From the NCBI GenBank assembly GCA_964429385.1, contig CAYSBR010000007.1, positions 1-64,000 on the forward strand: a stretch of DNA of 64,000 bases, in the 5' to 3' direction. Under the pieces are notes generated by a model. It had not been told where the DNA came from. It saw nothing but the letters and a program-made list of their open reading frames with translations, and did no database searches. The position numbers and the translations under genes are program-made. Numbering within the stretch: the stretch's first letter is position 1; each line of letters starts with the position of its first letter. Below, in pieces: positions 45,913-54,958 of the stretch. Source of the stretch: UBA2377 sp964429385. GTDB taxonomy: Bacteria; Verrucomicrobiota; Verrucomicrobiia; Opitutales; Opitutaceae.

Positions 45913-47276
45913 CAGTCCGTGACGTCAAGTTCCGGCCATTCGGCCAGCTTGCGATGCAGCGTGCGCCGGCTGATCCCCATCAACTCCGCCGCCTTGGTGC
46001 GGTTGCCCCGCGCCTTGATCAGGGCTTCGCGCAGCAGCCGCTTCTCGTTTTCCTCCACGGAAAGCGGATTCGCCAGCGGGACGGCGCCACTCGTCGCAAC
46101 GGTCGCGACACCGCGAAACCGCGGTTCGAGATCGTATTCCGTCAGCTTCCCGCCGCGGTGCAGCACCACGACGTTCTCGCAGAAATTGCGCAATTCGCGG
46201 ATATTGCCGGGCCAGGCATAGGCCTGAAGCGTCGTCACCGCGCCGGGCTCCAGGGTGAGCGGCGGCGTCTTGTTCTCCTCGCTGAATCCCTTGATGAAAT
46301 GGGCCAGCAGGAGCGGGATATCCTCGGGCCGCTCCCGCAGCGGCGGCATCGCGATGCGCACGACATTGAGACGGAAGAACAGGTCCTCGCGGAACTTTCC
46401 CTCCCGCACCATCTGCTCAAGATTCCGGTTGGTCGCCGCCACCAGCCGCACATCCAGATCAATGGGCTTCGCCCCACCCACCCGCTCGATGCTCTTGGTC
46501 TCCAGAAAACGCAACAGCTTCACCTGAGTTGAAGCCGAGATCTCGCCGATTTCATCGAGAAAAATCGTGCCGCCGTCCGCCGATTCAAAGCGCCCCACCC
46601 GCCGCTCCATCGCGCCGGTGAAGGCCCCCTTCTCATGACCGAACAACTCGCTCTCCAGCAGGTTTTCCGAAAGCGCCGCGCAATGCACCGCAATGAACGG
46701 CGCGCGCGCCCGAGGGCTCACCTGATGAATGGCCTGCGCCACCAGCTCCTTGCCCGTGCCCGACTCGCCCTCGATCAGAATGGTGGCCTTCGAAGGCGCC
46801 ACCAAACGCACCCGGTCCACCACCGCCTTCAGCTTCGCCGAATGCCCGATGATGTGGTCGAAACTAAACTTCTCATCCAGACGCTCGTGCAACTGCTTCA
46901 CTTCGACCTCGAGCGTCTTGGTCTTGAGCGCGCGCTGGATGAGCACCTCCAGCCGCTCGATGTTCACCGGCTTGGTCAGGAAATCCACCGCCCCCCGCTT
47001 CATCGCCTCCACCGCCGTTTCAATGTTGCCGTAGGCGGTCATCATCAACACCGCCGGTCGGTTGGGCAACGTCAACGCCCGGTCGATCACCTTGAGACCC
47101 GATTTTCCGGGCATGCGCAAATCGGTGAGGATGACATCAAACGGCTGCGCCTCCATCAGGTTGAAGGCCTCGTCGGCATTCGCCGCCACCGACACATCGT
47201 AGTCGTCGGCCAAGGCCTGCTGCAATCCCTCCCGGGTATGCTTCTCGTCATCAACGATGAGGACACTTGGAACCAT
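45912..47276 (-). CDS. Sigma-54-dependent NtrC-family response regulator
   Basis: This 454-residue protein has a receiver domain (VLIVDDEKHTREGLQQAL; phospho-acceptor in VILTDLRMPGKSG) and a sigma-54 activator AAA+ domain with Walker A IEGESGTGKELVAQAIHQ. The sigma-54 contact loop is EKGAFTGAMERR, with GTIFLDEIGEIS and RFREDL-type arginine region EGKFREDLFFRLNVVRI. A Fis-type HTH follows (RTKAAELMGISRRTLHRKL). First gene of the polysaccharide operon, so it may activate the operon through RpoN, but I found no clear -24/-12 promoter upstream. Confidence 0.95.
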   Translation of the reverse strand: MVPSVLIVDDEKHTREGLQQALADDYDVSVAANADEAFNLMEAQPFDVILTDLRMPGKSGLKVIDRALTLPNRPAVLMMTAYGNIETAVEAMKRGAVDFLTKPVNIERLEVLIQRALKTKTLEVEVKQLHERLDEKFSFDHIIGHSAKLKAVVDRVRLVAPSKATILIEGESGTGKELVAQAIHQVSPRARAPFIAVHCAALSENLLESELFGHEKGAFTGAMERRVGRFESADGGTIFLDEIGEISASTQVKLLRFLETKSIERVGGAKPIDLDVRLVAATNRNLEQMVREGKFREDLFFRLNVVRIAMPPLRERPEDIPLLLAHFIKGFSEENKTPPLTLEPGAVTTLQAYAWPGNIRELRNFCENVVVLHRGGKLTEYDLEPRFRGVATVATSGAVPLANPLSVEENEKRLLREALIKARGNRTKAAELMGISRRTLHRKLAEWPELDVTD

Positions 47277-47405
47277 CCCTTTATCACACGCGGACAGATG
47301 AAAGCGTCAAGCGCCTGATGAGACAATCCGACACAATCAAACCAGTGGCTTTTTTGCCTGAAAACGGTCACCTAATTTTCTCCCCCCAAAAACTCCATCA
47401 TCCCC

Positions 47406-48230
47406 GTGCCCGCTCTCCCGTCATCCCCCCTTTCCTCCCGCGCAGGTTTCCTCCTCGCCGGCCTGAGTCTCCTGTTCGGACTGCTCACGGCCTCTGCCAC
47501 CAGCCAGGAACCCATGCTGGAGATCAATGTGCGCTCAGCCGTGGATCGCCCCTTCCAGGGCTGGCGCAAGGCGCCACTCAAGGAACACGGCAAACTCTAC
47601 CATATTGTAGCCATCACCGAGGCGCCTTCGGCCCTGAAACTGGTCAGGCCTGTGGATGAAGCCATGCTGTTAAACGCTCTGCGTGAAGCATTGGCCAAGC
47701 GCGGTTTCAGCGAAGCGCTCGATGACACCATGCCTGACATCATCCTGACCGTGCTCTATGGGCGCGGCCGGTTGCGCAATCCCTACCTGGATGGGGTCAT
47801 GATGGATGAATACGGCGATCCGCCCATCGCCACCCTCACCGGACTCTCCACCACCCACCTGATCCGCCAGCGCACCCACGGCTACGAGACCAAGCTTCAA
47901 GCCGCCCAGCAGGAAAAACTCTTCGTCCGCATCTCCGCCTGGGCCCACCCCGACGCACCGCCCCCCGAAAGCAAAAAGGAAAAAGATAAAAAGCCCCGCC
48001 GGCTCTGGAAAACCGACATGGTCGTGGACGATCCGGCCAACCGCGACCTCAACCTCTTCATCAAGGAAATGCTCGCCGCCGGCTCCGCCTACTTCGACCG
48101 TGAAATGGACCGCGAAGAGGTTTCCATCCGCACCGACATCCCCGAGGGCAAAGTCATCCTCGGCGAGATGCGCTTTCTCGAAGAAGAAGAGAAGCGTTCC
48201 GAAAACGCCGGAAAAAAATCCAAACGCTAA
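47406..48230 (+). CDS. Exported protein of unknown function
   Basis: A 274-residue protein starting at GTG 47406, with a signal peptide (AGFLLAGLSLLFGLLTASATS). The mature domain includes KLYHIVAITEAPSALKLVRP, LLNALREALAKRGFSEAL and PDIILTVLYGRGR, a pattern like small periplasmic domains of the DUF4136 kind. A charged C-terminus follows (FLEEEEKRSENAGKKSKR). I cannot assign a function. Its stop codon overlaps the convergent DUF2235 gene's stop by 4 bp. It diverges from the NtrC-type gene. Confidence 0.72.
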   Translation: MPALPSSPLSSRAGFLLAGLSLLFGLLTASATSQEPMLEINVRSAVDRPFQGWRKAPLKEHGKLYHIVAITEAPSALKLVRPVDEAMLLNALREALAKRGFSEALDDTMPDIILTVLYGRGRLRNPYLDGVMMDEYGDPPIATLTGLSTTHLIRQRTHGYETKLQAAQQEKLFVRISAWAHPDAPPPESKKEKDKKPRRLWKTDMVVDDPANRDLNLFIKEMLAAGSAYFDREMDREEVSIRTDIPEGKVILGEMRFLEEEEKRSENAGKKSKR

Positions 48231-49459
48231 CTCCAGTCCGTGGACTCGTAGAGCTCCGCCGCCGCCGCGCCGGGATAGGCTGGCGGCGCGTAAACCGGAC
48301 CGCTGACCGCGCTCTGCGGCGGGAACCCCGCCCCTTCCTCGCAAAAGAAGAGGCCGCCTTCCTGGGCGAATTTCTCCACCGATGAATGGACGCGGGGGCG
48401 GCCGCCCGCCGAAGCCGCGCACGCCCGGGCGCTGAGCCCAAATCTGGCCGTCAACCCGCCTTCCGCGTGCCGCAGCCAGGCCAGCCGGTGGGTGTCCGTG
48501 AAACGCGCGACTTCCTCATCGTTCCACTCCAGCGGAAGCAGACCCTGCGCAGCCAGAGCGGAGTTCCAATTGCGCCACATGAAGTCGAGCGTCACCCGGC
48601 TCAGGCCATCATGAAAATAGCCGCCCCCCACATCGCTGTGACAGCCCGGAAACCAGACCTCCTTCACATTGGGGGCCTGGCCTGCGCGCTGCAATAGCGC
48701 CGGGCTGTAAAGCACGCGCTCCTCATCGAGCGCCACACAATGGACCACATGCCCCACCGCGGCATCCGGCTCCAATTCCGCCGCCTTCACTCCCAATGAA
48801 GCGGCCACCGTGTCCCACACCCCGACAAACGCGATCTCCAGTTCTTCACCGGGCATCAACGTCTTCGACTGGTGCGTGAACAGGCTCCACACCTCCAGCC
48901 AGCTCTCGCCCGCGGAACGCGCCTGCAGGCGCCGACTCTCGATGATCACCTTGTCCAGCAGACCGCGCGTGCGCAGATCGCGGGCGAACAACCGCGCGGA
49001 AGCCGCCCCCCGGCTGAATCCGAGGATCGAGAGACGATCCCCTCGCCGGTAGTTTTCCAGAAACGCGAGGTAGGCTCGGCGACGGATGAATTTTTCCTCA
49101 TTTGCCGCCCCACCCTCGACGAGCGTGTTCAGCGCATCGTTCTCCTCGTCGTTCCCGACTCCGCGAAAATAATGCGTAAGCTGCCCCGGCCCATCCGCCG
49201 CGAGTGCGTGCCAGGTCTTGGCGACATTGGTGATGACCGGCGGGTAGGCCTGGCTCTCATCCGCCTTGCTCACCCAGACCCGCCGCGGTTGATCCCAATA
49301 AAAGTCCGCCGGGTTCGGCCCGGTCTCATCGTTCCAGGTGCCGTCGAACAGGAAGACATGATGGCGGGAGCCCGCCGACGTTTTCCAGTCTTTCGCACAG
49401 GTGACAGTGGAGCGTTTGACCCCACGCGGTTTGGTCCGGGTCTTGCGATGCGGCGGCAT
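48227..49459 (-). CDS. DUF2235 alpha/beta-hydrolase (Tle1-type phospholipase-like)
   Basis: This 410-residue protein has the DUF2235 signatures HHVFLFDGTWNDETG near the N-terminus, nucleophile elbow LSILGFSRGAASARLFARDL (GxSxG), FVGVWDTVAASLG and WFPGCHSDVGGGYFHDGLSR with the catalytic histidine. DUF2235 includes the Tle1 phospholipase effectors of type VI secretion, but also many house-keeping or immunity-unrelated hydrolases. No VgrG, PAAR, Hcp or immunity-like gene is adjacent and no signal peptide is present, so an effector role is unsupported. Confidence 0.85.
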   Translation of the reverse strand: MPPHRKTRTKPRGVKRSTVTCAKDWKTSAGSRHHVFLFDGTWNDETGPNPADFYWDQPRRVWVSKADESQAYPPVITNVAKTWHALAADGPGQLTHYFRGVGNDEENDALNTLVEGGAANEEKFIRRRAYLAFLENYRRGDRLSILGFSRGAASARLFARDLRTRGLLDKVIIESRRLQARSAGESWLEVWSLFTHQSKTLMPGEELEIAFVGVWDTVAASLGVKAAELEPDAAVGHVVHCVALDEERVLYSPALLQRAGQAPNVKEVWFPGCHSDVGGGYFHDGLSRVTLDFMWRNWNSALAAQGLLPLEWNDEEVARFTDTHRLAWLRHAEGGLTARFGLSARACAASAGGRPRVHSSVEKFAQEGGLFFCEEGAGFPPQSAVSGPVYAPPAYPGAAAAELYESTDWS

Positions 49460-49465
49460 GCCCGG

Positions 49466-49496
49466 ATGCTGGCACCGCGACCGCCGCGGTCAGCAT
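49466..49496 (-). other. Strong hairpin between the isomerase and DUF2235 genes
   Basis: A nested inverted repeat: outer arms ATGCTG/CAGCAT and inner arms ACCGCG/CGCGGT. No T-run follows in the direction of transcription, so it is more likely an attenuating or mRNA-processing structure than a standard terminator. Confidence 0.4.
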
Positions 49497-49512
49497 TATT
49501 CCACCGGGGGAT

Positions 49513-50550
49513 TCACCCCGCCGGCCGCGGTCGCAACGGGCGGGTCAGCGCAATCCCCGATGCTTCGAATGTATGCGCCAGCCACCGCAGGGAGTCTTCC
49601 ATCGTCGCCCGTTCCATCGCCACGAGATCAAAGCCCTGCGACCGGGCCGCCTCCTCCGGATCAGGCAGGCAGACAAACGGATCGTAAGGCGGATGGTGAT
49701 ACGCACACACTCCTTCGCCCAGCCGGGCCGCGCCCCGCCGATCCCGGAAGGGAGCGCTGTAAGCCCAGCAATTCTCAAAACACACCCGCCTGATGCCGGC
49801 CGCCCGCAACGCCTGGGTGGTTTCCACGATGGGCAGATTACCCTTCCCCAACGGCACGCCCATCCAACGCGGCTCGGCATTGCCCGCGGCTCCGGCGGGG
49901 ATCGTCACATGATCCTTGAGATGTGCCGTGCGCGAATAGTGCCCCAGCTTCGCCACCGACACCGCCGGCTCCTCCATGAAGAGCATCGAGTTGCCATAAT
50001 CGAAAAGCGCCCGGACCCGCGGGTGATCCACCCGGTCCAGAATCTCCGCCACCTGCGTGGCCGTCAGATCCTCGTGATTTTCCACCAGAAGCGTGACCCC
50101 CGCCTTTTCCGCCAGCGGGGCGACTTGCCGGAGATTGCGCACGGCCGACTCCACCTGCTCGCGGTCATCCGGGCGCCGCAGGGTGTAGGTGCGCAGATGC
50201 TCGGCCCCCAGCCGGCGCGCAATTTCCAGCATGGCCTCCAGCTCCGCCGGCTCCGTGCCGTTCATCTCGGCATCCAGCCCCACTCCGCAGTCCTCCAGAT
50301 GCCGGCGCACCCCGTCCAGAAAAACCGGATCATAGCCGCCGAGAAAATCCGGACTCTTGATCCAGAAATTCACTCCGCTGAACCCCAGCGCCGCGGTCTC
50401 GTCAATGAGTCCATGCACATCCAGGCCGGCCCGATGCCGAAAGCGGAAATTGAAGGAGTGAAGGTAAAGCTCGAGGGGTGGCATATCGCCGGGGAGGTGC
50501 TGATTCATAAAAGCCGATGTCGTCACAATCGCCGCAAGCCCGGACACCAT
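49513..50550 (-). CDS. Sugar phosphate isomerase/epimerase (xylose isomerase-like TIM barrel)
   Basis: This 345-residue protein belongs to the AP-endonuclease 2/xylose isomerase-like superfamily: LELYLHSFNFRFRHRAGLDV, LGFSGVNFWIKSP, GVTLLVENHEDLTATQVAEI (metal-ligand Glu), VRALFDYGNSMLF, and TAHLKDHVTIP with the metal-binding His, then VCFENCWAY. It probably acts on a sugar in the cytoplasm. The start at 50550 is well supported by GGAG six bases upstream, lying inside the end of ptsI, 3 bp away. That coupling links it to PTS-related carbohydrate metabolism. Confidence 0.85.
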   Translation of the reverse strand: MVSGLAAIVTTSAFMNQHLPGDMPPLELYLHSFNFRFRHRAGLDVHGLIDETAALGFSGVNFWIKSPDFLGGYDPVFLDGVRRHLEDCGVGLDAEMNGTEPAELEAMLEIARRLGAEHLRTYTLRRPDDREQVESAVRNLRQVAPLAEKAGVTLLVENHEDLTATQVAEILDRVDHPRVRALFDYGNSMLFMEEPAVSVAKLGHYSRTAHLKDHVTIPAGAAGNAEPRWMGVPLGKGNLPIVETTQALRAAGIRRVCFENCWAYSAPFRDRRGAARLGEGVCAYHHPPYDPFVCLPDPEEAARSQGFDLVAMERATMEDSLRWLAHTFEASGIALTRPLRPRPAG

Positions 50551-50553
50551 GGT

Positions 50554-52323
50554 TCACTCCATTCGCATCCGCTCATTATGGAAATCAAGGCAGAGCGCGT
50601 GGATGGCTTTCGCCGCATCCATCTTCAACGCGGCCTGAGCCAACGCCCGGGCCTCCTTCATCTTCATCGCCCGCACCAGATAACGCACCGCGGGAATCAA
50701 GGGCGGCGTCATGCTGAGCGAATCCACCCCCAGACCCAGCAGGAGCGGCACCAGCACGGGGTCTCCCGCCATCTCACCGCACACACTTACAGGAATCCCC
50801 GCGCGGTGCGCCTGATCCACGACATTCTTCAAGGTGCGCAACACCGCGGGGTGCGTGGGCTCATAGAGGTGCGCGATGCGGTTGTTTACCCGGTCGATGG
50901 CCAGCAGGTATTGGATGAGATCGTTCGTGCCGATGCTGAAGAAACCGCACTGCCGGGCGAGGATGTCCGCCGTGGCCGCCGCACTGGGAATCTCGATCAT
51001 CGTGCCCACGGACAGCCCTTCATCAAACGGCAGCCCCCGGGCGCGCAGCTCGGCCTTGCACTCCTCAAGCAGAACATTGGCCCGGGCCAGCTCCTCCGCC
51101 CCGCTGATCATCGGATACATGATGCGCACGTTGCCGCGCACACTGGCGATGAGGATGGCCCGCAGCTGATCCTTGAAGATATCCGTGTGCTCCAGACAGA
51201 AACGAATGGCCCGGAACCCCATGAAAGGATTGTTCTCCTTGGGGAAAAGCTGCGGGTTGCCCGCCATCGGCTTGTCCCCGCCCAGATCGAGGGTGCGGAT
51301 GATGACCGGAGCCGGCGCGAACGCCTCCGCCACGGCCAGGTAGGCCGCGGCCTGCTCCGCCTCACCGGGAATGCGCGCACTGTTCAGATAAAGATACTCC
51401 GTGCGGAAGAGCCCCACGCCGGCGGCGTTGTATTCACGCACCAGCTCGATTTCTTCCACCTTCTCGATGTTGGCCTGCAACGCCACCTCCACGCCATCAA
51501 GCGTGACCGCCGGCCGCTGGTTGGCCTCCATCAGCCGGGTCTCAAGACCCTTCCGATGCTCGCGAATCTTGCCGTAGCGGAAAAGCGTGCTCTCCGACGG
51601 GTTGAGGATGACGAGCCCGTCGTAGCCGTCCACGATCGCCCAATCCCCTGTCCGCGCCCGCTGCGTCAGGTCGCGCATGCCGACCACGGCGGGGACCTTC
51701 ATTGATCGCGCCACGATCACGGCATGGCTGGTCTTGCTCCCCGAATCGGTCACCACCGCCAGCGCCGCGCTGCGGTCAATGCTGGCCGAGTCGGACGGGG
51801 AGATATCGTTCGCGATGACGATGCGCTTGTCCGCCAGCCGGGCCAGACTGTTTTCCGCCTGCCCCAGCAGGTTTTGCAGGACGCGCTGCGCGACATCGCG
51901 GATGTCGCTGGCCCGCTCCCGCAGATACTCGTCGTCAATCTCCGCAAAGGCCCGGATGTAGCGGGACGAGACCTTGTTGAAACAGGTTTCGATATTGCAG
52001 CCCGTGAGCTCGAACTCGCGGATGGTCTCGCCGATCAGCGCCTGATCCTCGAGCACCATCAAGTGCGCGTCAAAAATCAACGCCTCCTCCTGGCCGATGT
52101 TGCGCTCCACCTCCAGTTTGATCCGCGCGATCTGCTGGCGGGTCACGAGCAGCGCCTGCTCAAAACGCCCCACCTCCTCGATGCGTTTTTCTGCATCCAC
52201 CTGATAACTGGGCACCTCGACATCGCTCTGAATGTACACAAACACCGGACCATAGGCGATGCCCTGCGAGGCGGGGATGCCTTGCACGACGATTTCGGTC
52301 TTGGTGCGGGAATCCGTGGGCAT
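50554..52323 (-). CDS. ptsI: Phosphoenolpyruvate-protein phosphotransferase (PTS enzyme I)
   Basis: This 589-residue enzyme transfers phosphate from PEP to HPr. Visible are the N-terminal GIPASQGIAYGPVFVY, the phosphohistidine loop SGSKTSHAVIVARSMKVPAV, the PEP-binding FRTEYLYLNS and GGDKPMAGNPQLFPKENNP, GTMIEIPSAA, FSIGTNDLIQYLLAIDR and the C-terminal CGEMAGDP with the catalytic cysteine. All core residues appear intact. Neither HPr nor sugar-specific EII genes are in the window, so partners must lie elsewhere; a regulatory PTS is possible. Confidence 0.97.
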   Translation of the reverse strand: MPTDSRTKTEIVVQGIPASQGIAYGPVFVYIQSDVEVPSYQVDAEKRIEEVGRFEQALLVTRQQIARIKLEVERNIGQEEALIFDAHLMVLEDQALIGETIREFELTGCNIETCFNKVSSRYIRAFAEIDDEYLRERASDIRDVAQRVLQNLLGQAENSLARLADKRIVIANDISPSDSASIDRSAALAVVTDSGSKTSHAVIVARSMKVPAVVGMRDLTQRARTGDWAIVDGYDGLVILNPSESTLFRYGKIREHRKGLETRLMEANQRPAVTLDGVEVALQANIEKVEEIELVREYNAAGVGLFRTEYLYLNSARIPGEAEQAAAYLAVAEAFAPAPVIIRTLDLGGDKPMAGNPQLFPKENNPFMGFRAIRFCLEHTDIFKDQLRAILIASVRGNVRIMYPMISGAEELARANVLLEECKAELRARGLPFDEGLSVGTMIEIPSAAATADILARQCGFFSIGTNDLIQYLLAIDRVNNRIAHLYEPTHPAVLRTLKNVVDQAHRAGIPVSVCGEMAGDPVLVPLLLGLGVDSLSMTPPLIPAVRYLVRAMKMKEARALAQAALKMDAAKAIHALCLDFHNERMRME

Positions 52324-52397
52324 GGAAGCTTGCCGCCCGCAGGGTGACAGGCGGCGCGGGAGATAACGCGCCCCATGGGGGAGTGGTCAATGCGGAT

Positions 52398-53294
52398 TTA
52401 CAGCAACCTGCCCTCGGCCACGAAAGCCCCCTCGCCCCACGCCTCCCGGATAACCGCCACGATGGACGGGACGGGAGCGCCGTCCGGCAGCAGCGCGAAA
52501 CACGCGCTGCCACTGCCGCTCATGCGCGGCGCCAGGCCAAACCGCTCCCGCAGCTCCGCCAGCAGAACCGGCAAGGCCAGGTATTTTTCAAAGACCGCCG
52601 ACTCCAAATTATTATACAACAATTCCTCCAGAGGCGCCTCCGCTCGCTCGCACCACGCCGCCAGCCGCGCCTCGGCCGCCGCCGCGGGCAGATAATTTTC
52701 CGGCGCCCCCGCCAGCCGGGCATACGCCCAAGGCGTCGCAATCCCGAACGCCGGCTTGAAAATCAGCACCCGCCGCCCGGTCAATCGCGCCCGGTCGGCT
52801 CCCGTCAGCCGCTCGATCTGCTCCCCCCGCCCCCGCATGATCACCGGAGCTCCGGCCAGGAACAGCGCGCAATCCGAGCCCAACCCGGCCGCCAGCCCGG
52901 CCAGCTCCGCCTCGCCCAGAGGCTGCCCCGCCAGGCGGTTGAGCCCACGCAAGGCCGCCACCGCATTGCTGCTGCCTCCGCCCAGCCCCGCCCCCACGGG
53001 GATGCGCTTGCCCAGCTTGAAATGCGCTCCCCCCCGCCAGCCCGCCGCCAGGGCAAACGCCCGCGCCGCCTTGAGCACAAGGTTGTGCTCATCGCCCGGC
53101 ACCGCCGGATCGTCGCACTCCAGCGCGAAACCATTTTCCCGCGCCGAAACCTCCAGCTCATCGCCAAAATCCACCGGGGCCACCAGCGAAACCAAATCAT
53201 GAAACCCATCCGCCCGCCGCCCGGTCACGGCGAGAAAAAGATTGAGCTTGGCGGGGGAAAACAGGGTGACGGCGCTCACAGTTTGCCCACCCAT
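52398..53294 (-). CDS. ispE: 4-diphosphocytidyl-2-C-methyl-D-erythritol kinase
   Basis: This 298-residue GHMP kinase phosphorylates CDP-methylerythritol in the MEP isoprenoid pathway. It has FSPAKLNLFLAVTGRRADGF at the N-terminus, the ATP-binding IPVGAGLGGGSSNAVAAL and a C-terminal APRMSGSGSACFALL. ATG 53294 is chosen because AGGGG lies about 7 bases upstream; ATG 53300 and GTG 53279 are alternatives. It diverges from pyrF with ispD and ispF just beyond, so three of the pathway's genes are grouped within 3.3 kb. Confidence 0.96.
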   Translation of the reverse strand: MGGQTVSAVTLFSPAKLNLFLAVTGRRADGFHDLVSLVAPVDFGDELEVSARENGFALECDDPAVPGDEHNLVLKAARAFALAAGWRGGAHFKLGKRIPVGAGLGGGSSNAVAALRGLNRLAGQPLGEAELAGLAAGLGSDCALFLAGAPVIMRGRGEQIERLTGADRARLTGRRVLIFKPAFGIATPWAYARLAGAPENYLPAAAAEARLAAWCERAEAPLEELLYNNLESAVFEKYLALPVLLAELRERFGLAPRMSGSGSACFALLPDGAPVPSIVAVIREAWGEGAFVAEGRLL

Positions 53295-53337
53295 GCACAT
53301 CCCCCTGAATAAATCGAGCCTGCCCCGATTTTTTGGG

Positions 53338-53366
53338 TTTCGATTCGTATCTGTTCGTGTCCACTA
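53338..53366. repeat. Degenerate TTCGT-rich intergenic repeat
   Basis: A run of near-repeats (TTCGATTCGTATCTGTTCGT, continuing to about 53366) just upstream of pyrF. A similar run, TTTTCGTGTATTTCGTGTAG, lies at 55148-55171 before ispF. Such TTCGTGT-rich intergenic repeats are seen in several GC-rich bacteria. Their function is unknown. Confidence 0.45.
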
Positions 53367-53377
53367 AGGAACAACCC

Positions 53378-54076
53378 ATGCCCTGCGACCTGATCCTTGC
53401 CCTTGATGTCCCCACGCGCGAAGCCGCCGCGCCGATCCTCCGCCAGTTGCGCGGCTCCCTGCGTTGGGTGAAGATCGGCCTGCAAATGTTCACCGCCTAC
53501 GGCCCCGATTACGTGCGGGCGGTGGCCGACGAAGGCTTCAGCATCTTCCTCGACCTCAAGCTGCACGACATCCCCAACACCGTCGCCAAAGCCGTCGAAT
53601 CCCTGGCCCCCCTCCCCATCGGCATGCTCACACTGCACACCTCCGGGGGACATGAGATGATGGCCTATGCCCGGAAAGCCCAGCAGGCGACCAAGCCCGA
53701 CCTCCTGCTCCTCGGGGTCACCGTGCTCACTTCGACCGACGCCGCCGGCCTCAATGAAACCGGAGTCAACGACCAGCCCGCCGCGCAAGTCGCCCGCCTT
53801 GGCTCCCTCGCCGTGGCCGCCGGCTTGAACGGCCTGGTCTGCTCGCCGTTGGAAGTCCCCCTTTTGCGCACTCGCCTGCCCTCCGAAGTGCAACTCGTCA
53901 CCCCCGGCATCCGCCCGGCCGACGCCGCCGGCGGTGATGACCAGAAGCGTGTCATGACCCCGGCGGCAGCCGCCCGCGCCGGCTCCAGCTACATCGTCGT
54001 CGGCCGCCCCATTCTCAAGGCGCCCGACCCCGCCACCGCCGCCCGCGCCATCCTTGCTGAACTCTCCAGCGCATAA
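53378..54076 (+). CDS. pyrF: Orotidine 5'-phosphate decarboxylase
   Basis: This 232-residue TIM-barrel enzyme makes UMP in the last step of pyrimidine synthesis. It has LILALDVPTREAA, WVKIGLQMFTAYGP, the catalytic IFLDLKLHDIPNTVAKAV (Asp-x-Lys-x-x-Asp), LVTPGIRPADAAGGDDQKRV and YIVVGRPILKAPDP. ATG 53378 has AAGGA at good spacing. UMP-derived CTP is the co-substrate of IspD, encoded 27 bp downstream; functional coupling is possible but co-location may be incidental. Confidence 0.97.
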   Translation: MPCDLILALDVPTREAAAPILRQLRGSLRWVKIGLQMFTAYGPDYVRAVADEGFSIFLDLKLHDIPNTVAKAVESLAPLPIGMLTLHTSGGHEMMAYARKAQQATKPDLLLLGVTVLTSTDAAGLNETGVNDQPAAQVARLGSLAVAAGLNGLVCSPLEVPLLRTRLPSEVQLVTPGIRPADAAGGDDQKRVMTPAAAARAGSSYIVVGRPILKAPDPATAARAILAELSSA

Positions 54077-54103
54077 ATCCCCCCCACCCTAAAATTCACA
54101 CCC

Positions 54104-54784
54104 ATGGGCCGCACCGCCGCCATCCTTCTCGCCGCCGGTCACGGACGCCGCATGCAGGGCGCCGTCACCGACAAAGTGCTCGCGCCGCTCGCCGGGCGCC
54201 CCGTGTTTGCCCACTCCGCCGCCGCCTTCATGGCCAGTGGCATCGCCGATTACTACGTCGTGGTCTATCGCGACCAGCGGCAGATGCTCGCCCTCACCGC
54301 CTGCGCCCCCACGCCCTCCGCCCTCGTGCGCGGCGGCCGCGAGCGGCAGGACTCGGTGATGCAGGCGCTCGCCGCCCTGCCCGACGACATCGCCCATGTT
54401 TTCATCCACGACTGCGCCCGCCCGCTCATTCGCCCGGAACAACTCCTCGCCCTGCATAAAATCGTCCGCCGCGAACACGCCGCCGTGCTCGCCCACCGCG
54501 TGACCGACACCATCAAGGAACACAGCGGCGAAGGTCGCCTCCGCACCCTCGACCGCGCCCGCCTCTGGGCCATGGAAACCCCCCAGGTCTTCGCCCGCGA
54601 CCTCATCGTGCGCGCCTATGCCCAGGTCGCCGCCCGCGATCTCCGCGTGACCGACGACGCCGCCGCCGTCGAACAGCTGCGCCACCCCATCGCCCTGCTG
54701 GAAAATCCGCACCCCAACCCCAAGCTCACCACGCCCGCCGATCTCGCCTGGCTGGAGTTCCTCCTGGCCCGCAACGGGACCTGA
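54104..54784 (+). CDS. ispD: 2-C-methyl-D-erythritol 4-phosphate cytidylyltransferase
   Basis: This 226-residue enzyme joins CTP and methylerythritol phosphate in the MEP pathway. The nucleotide-binding motif AILLAAGHGRRMQG is followed by DKVLAPLAGRPVFAHS, RGGRERQDSVMQAL, IHDCARPLI and the C-terminal TDDAAAVEQL. It follows pyrF on the same strand, with no promoter evident in the 27-bp gap. Confidence 0.95.
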   Translation: MGRTAAILLAAGHGRRMQGAVTDKVLAPLAGRPVFAHSAAAFMASGIADYYVVVYRDQRQMLALTACAPTPSALVRGGRERQDSVMQALAALPDDIAHVFIHDCARPLIRPEQLLALHKIVRREHAAVLAHRVTDTIKEHSGEGRLRTLDRARLWAMETPQVFARDLIVRAYAQVAARDLRVTDDAAAVEQLRHPIALLENPHPNPKLTTPADLAWLEFLLARNGT

Positions 54785-54958
54785 TTACAACCGCCGGGTA
54801 GCGGATTCCTCCCGGTCTGTTTTTTACGCATAAGCCACCGGGCTCCGATTCCATTTTTTCAACCAGGCTCGCGCAGCCATCTGGAGTCGCTTCAGACCAA
54901 GCACACTTGGGGGTTTCCCAATACGCAGCGCGAAATTAATACCAGCAGCCCTTGATCG

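Noticed and set aside
47277..47405. Sigma-54 promoter upstream of the NtrC-type gene
   Set aside because: A GGC-T-run-TGC sequence near 47345 has the wrong spacing between the GG and GC elements.
48227..49459. Type VI secretion effector locus
   Set aside because: Only the DUF2235 gene is present; no structural or immunity genes lie in the window.
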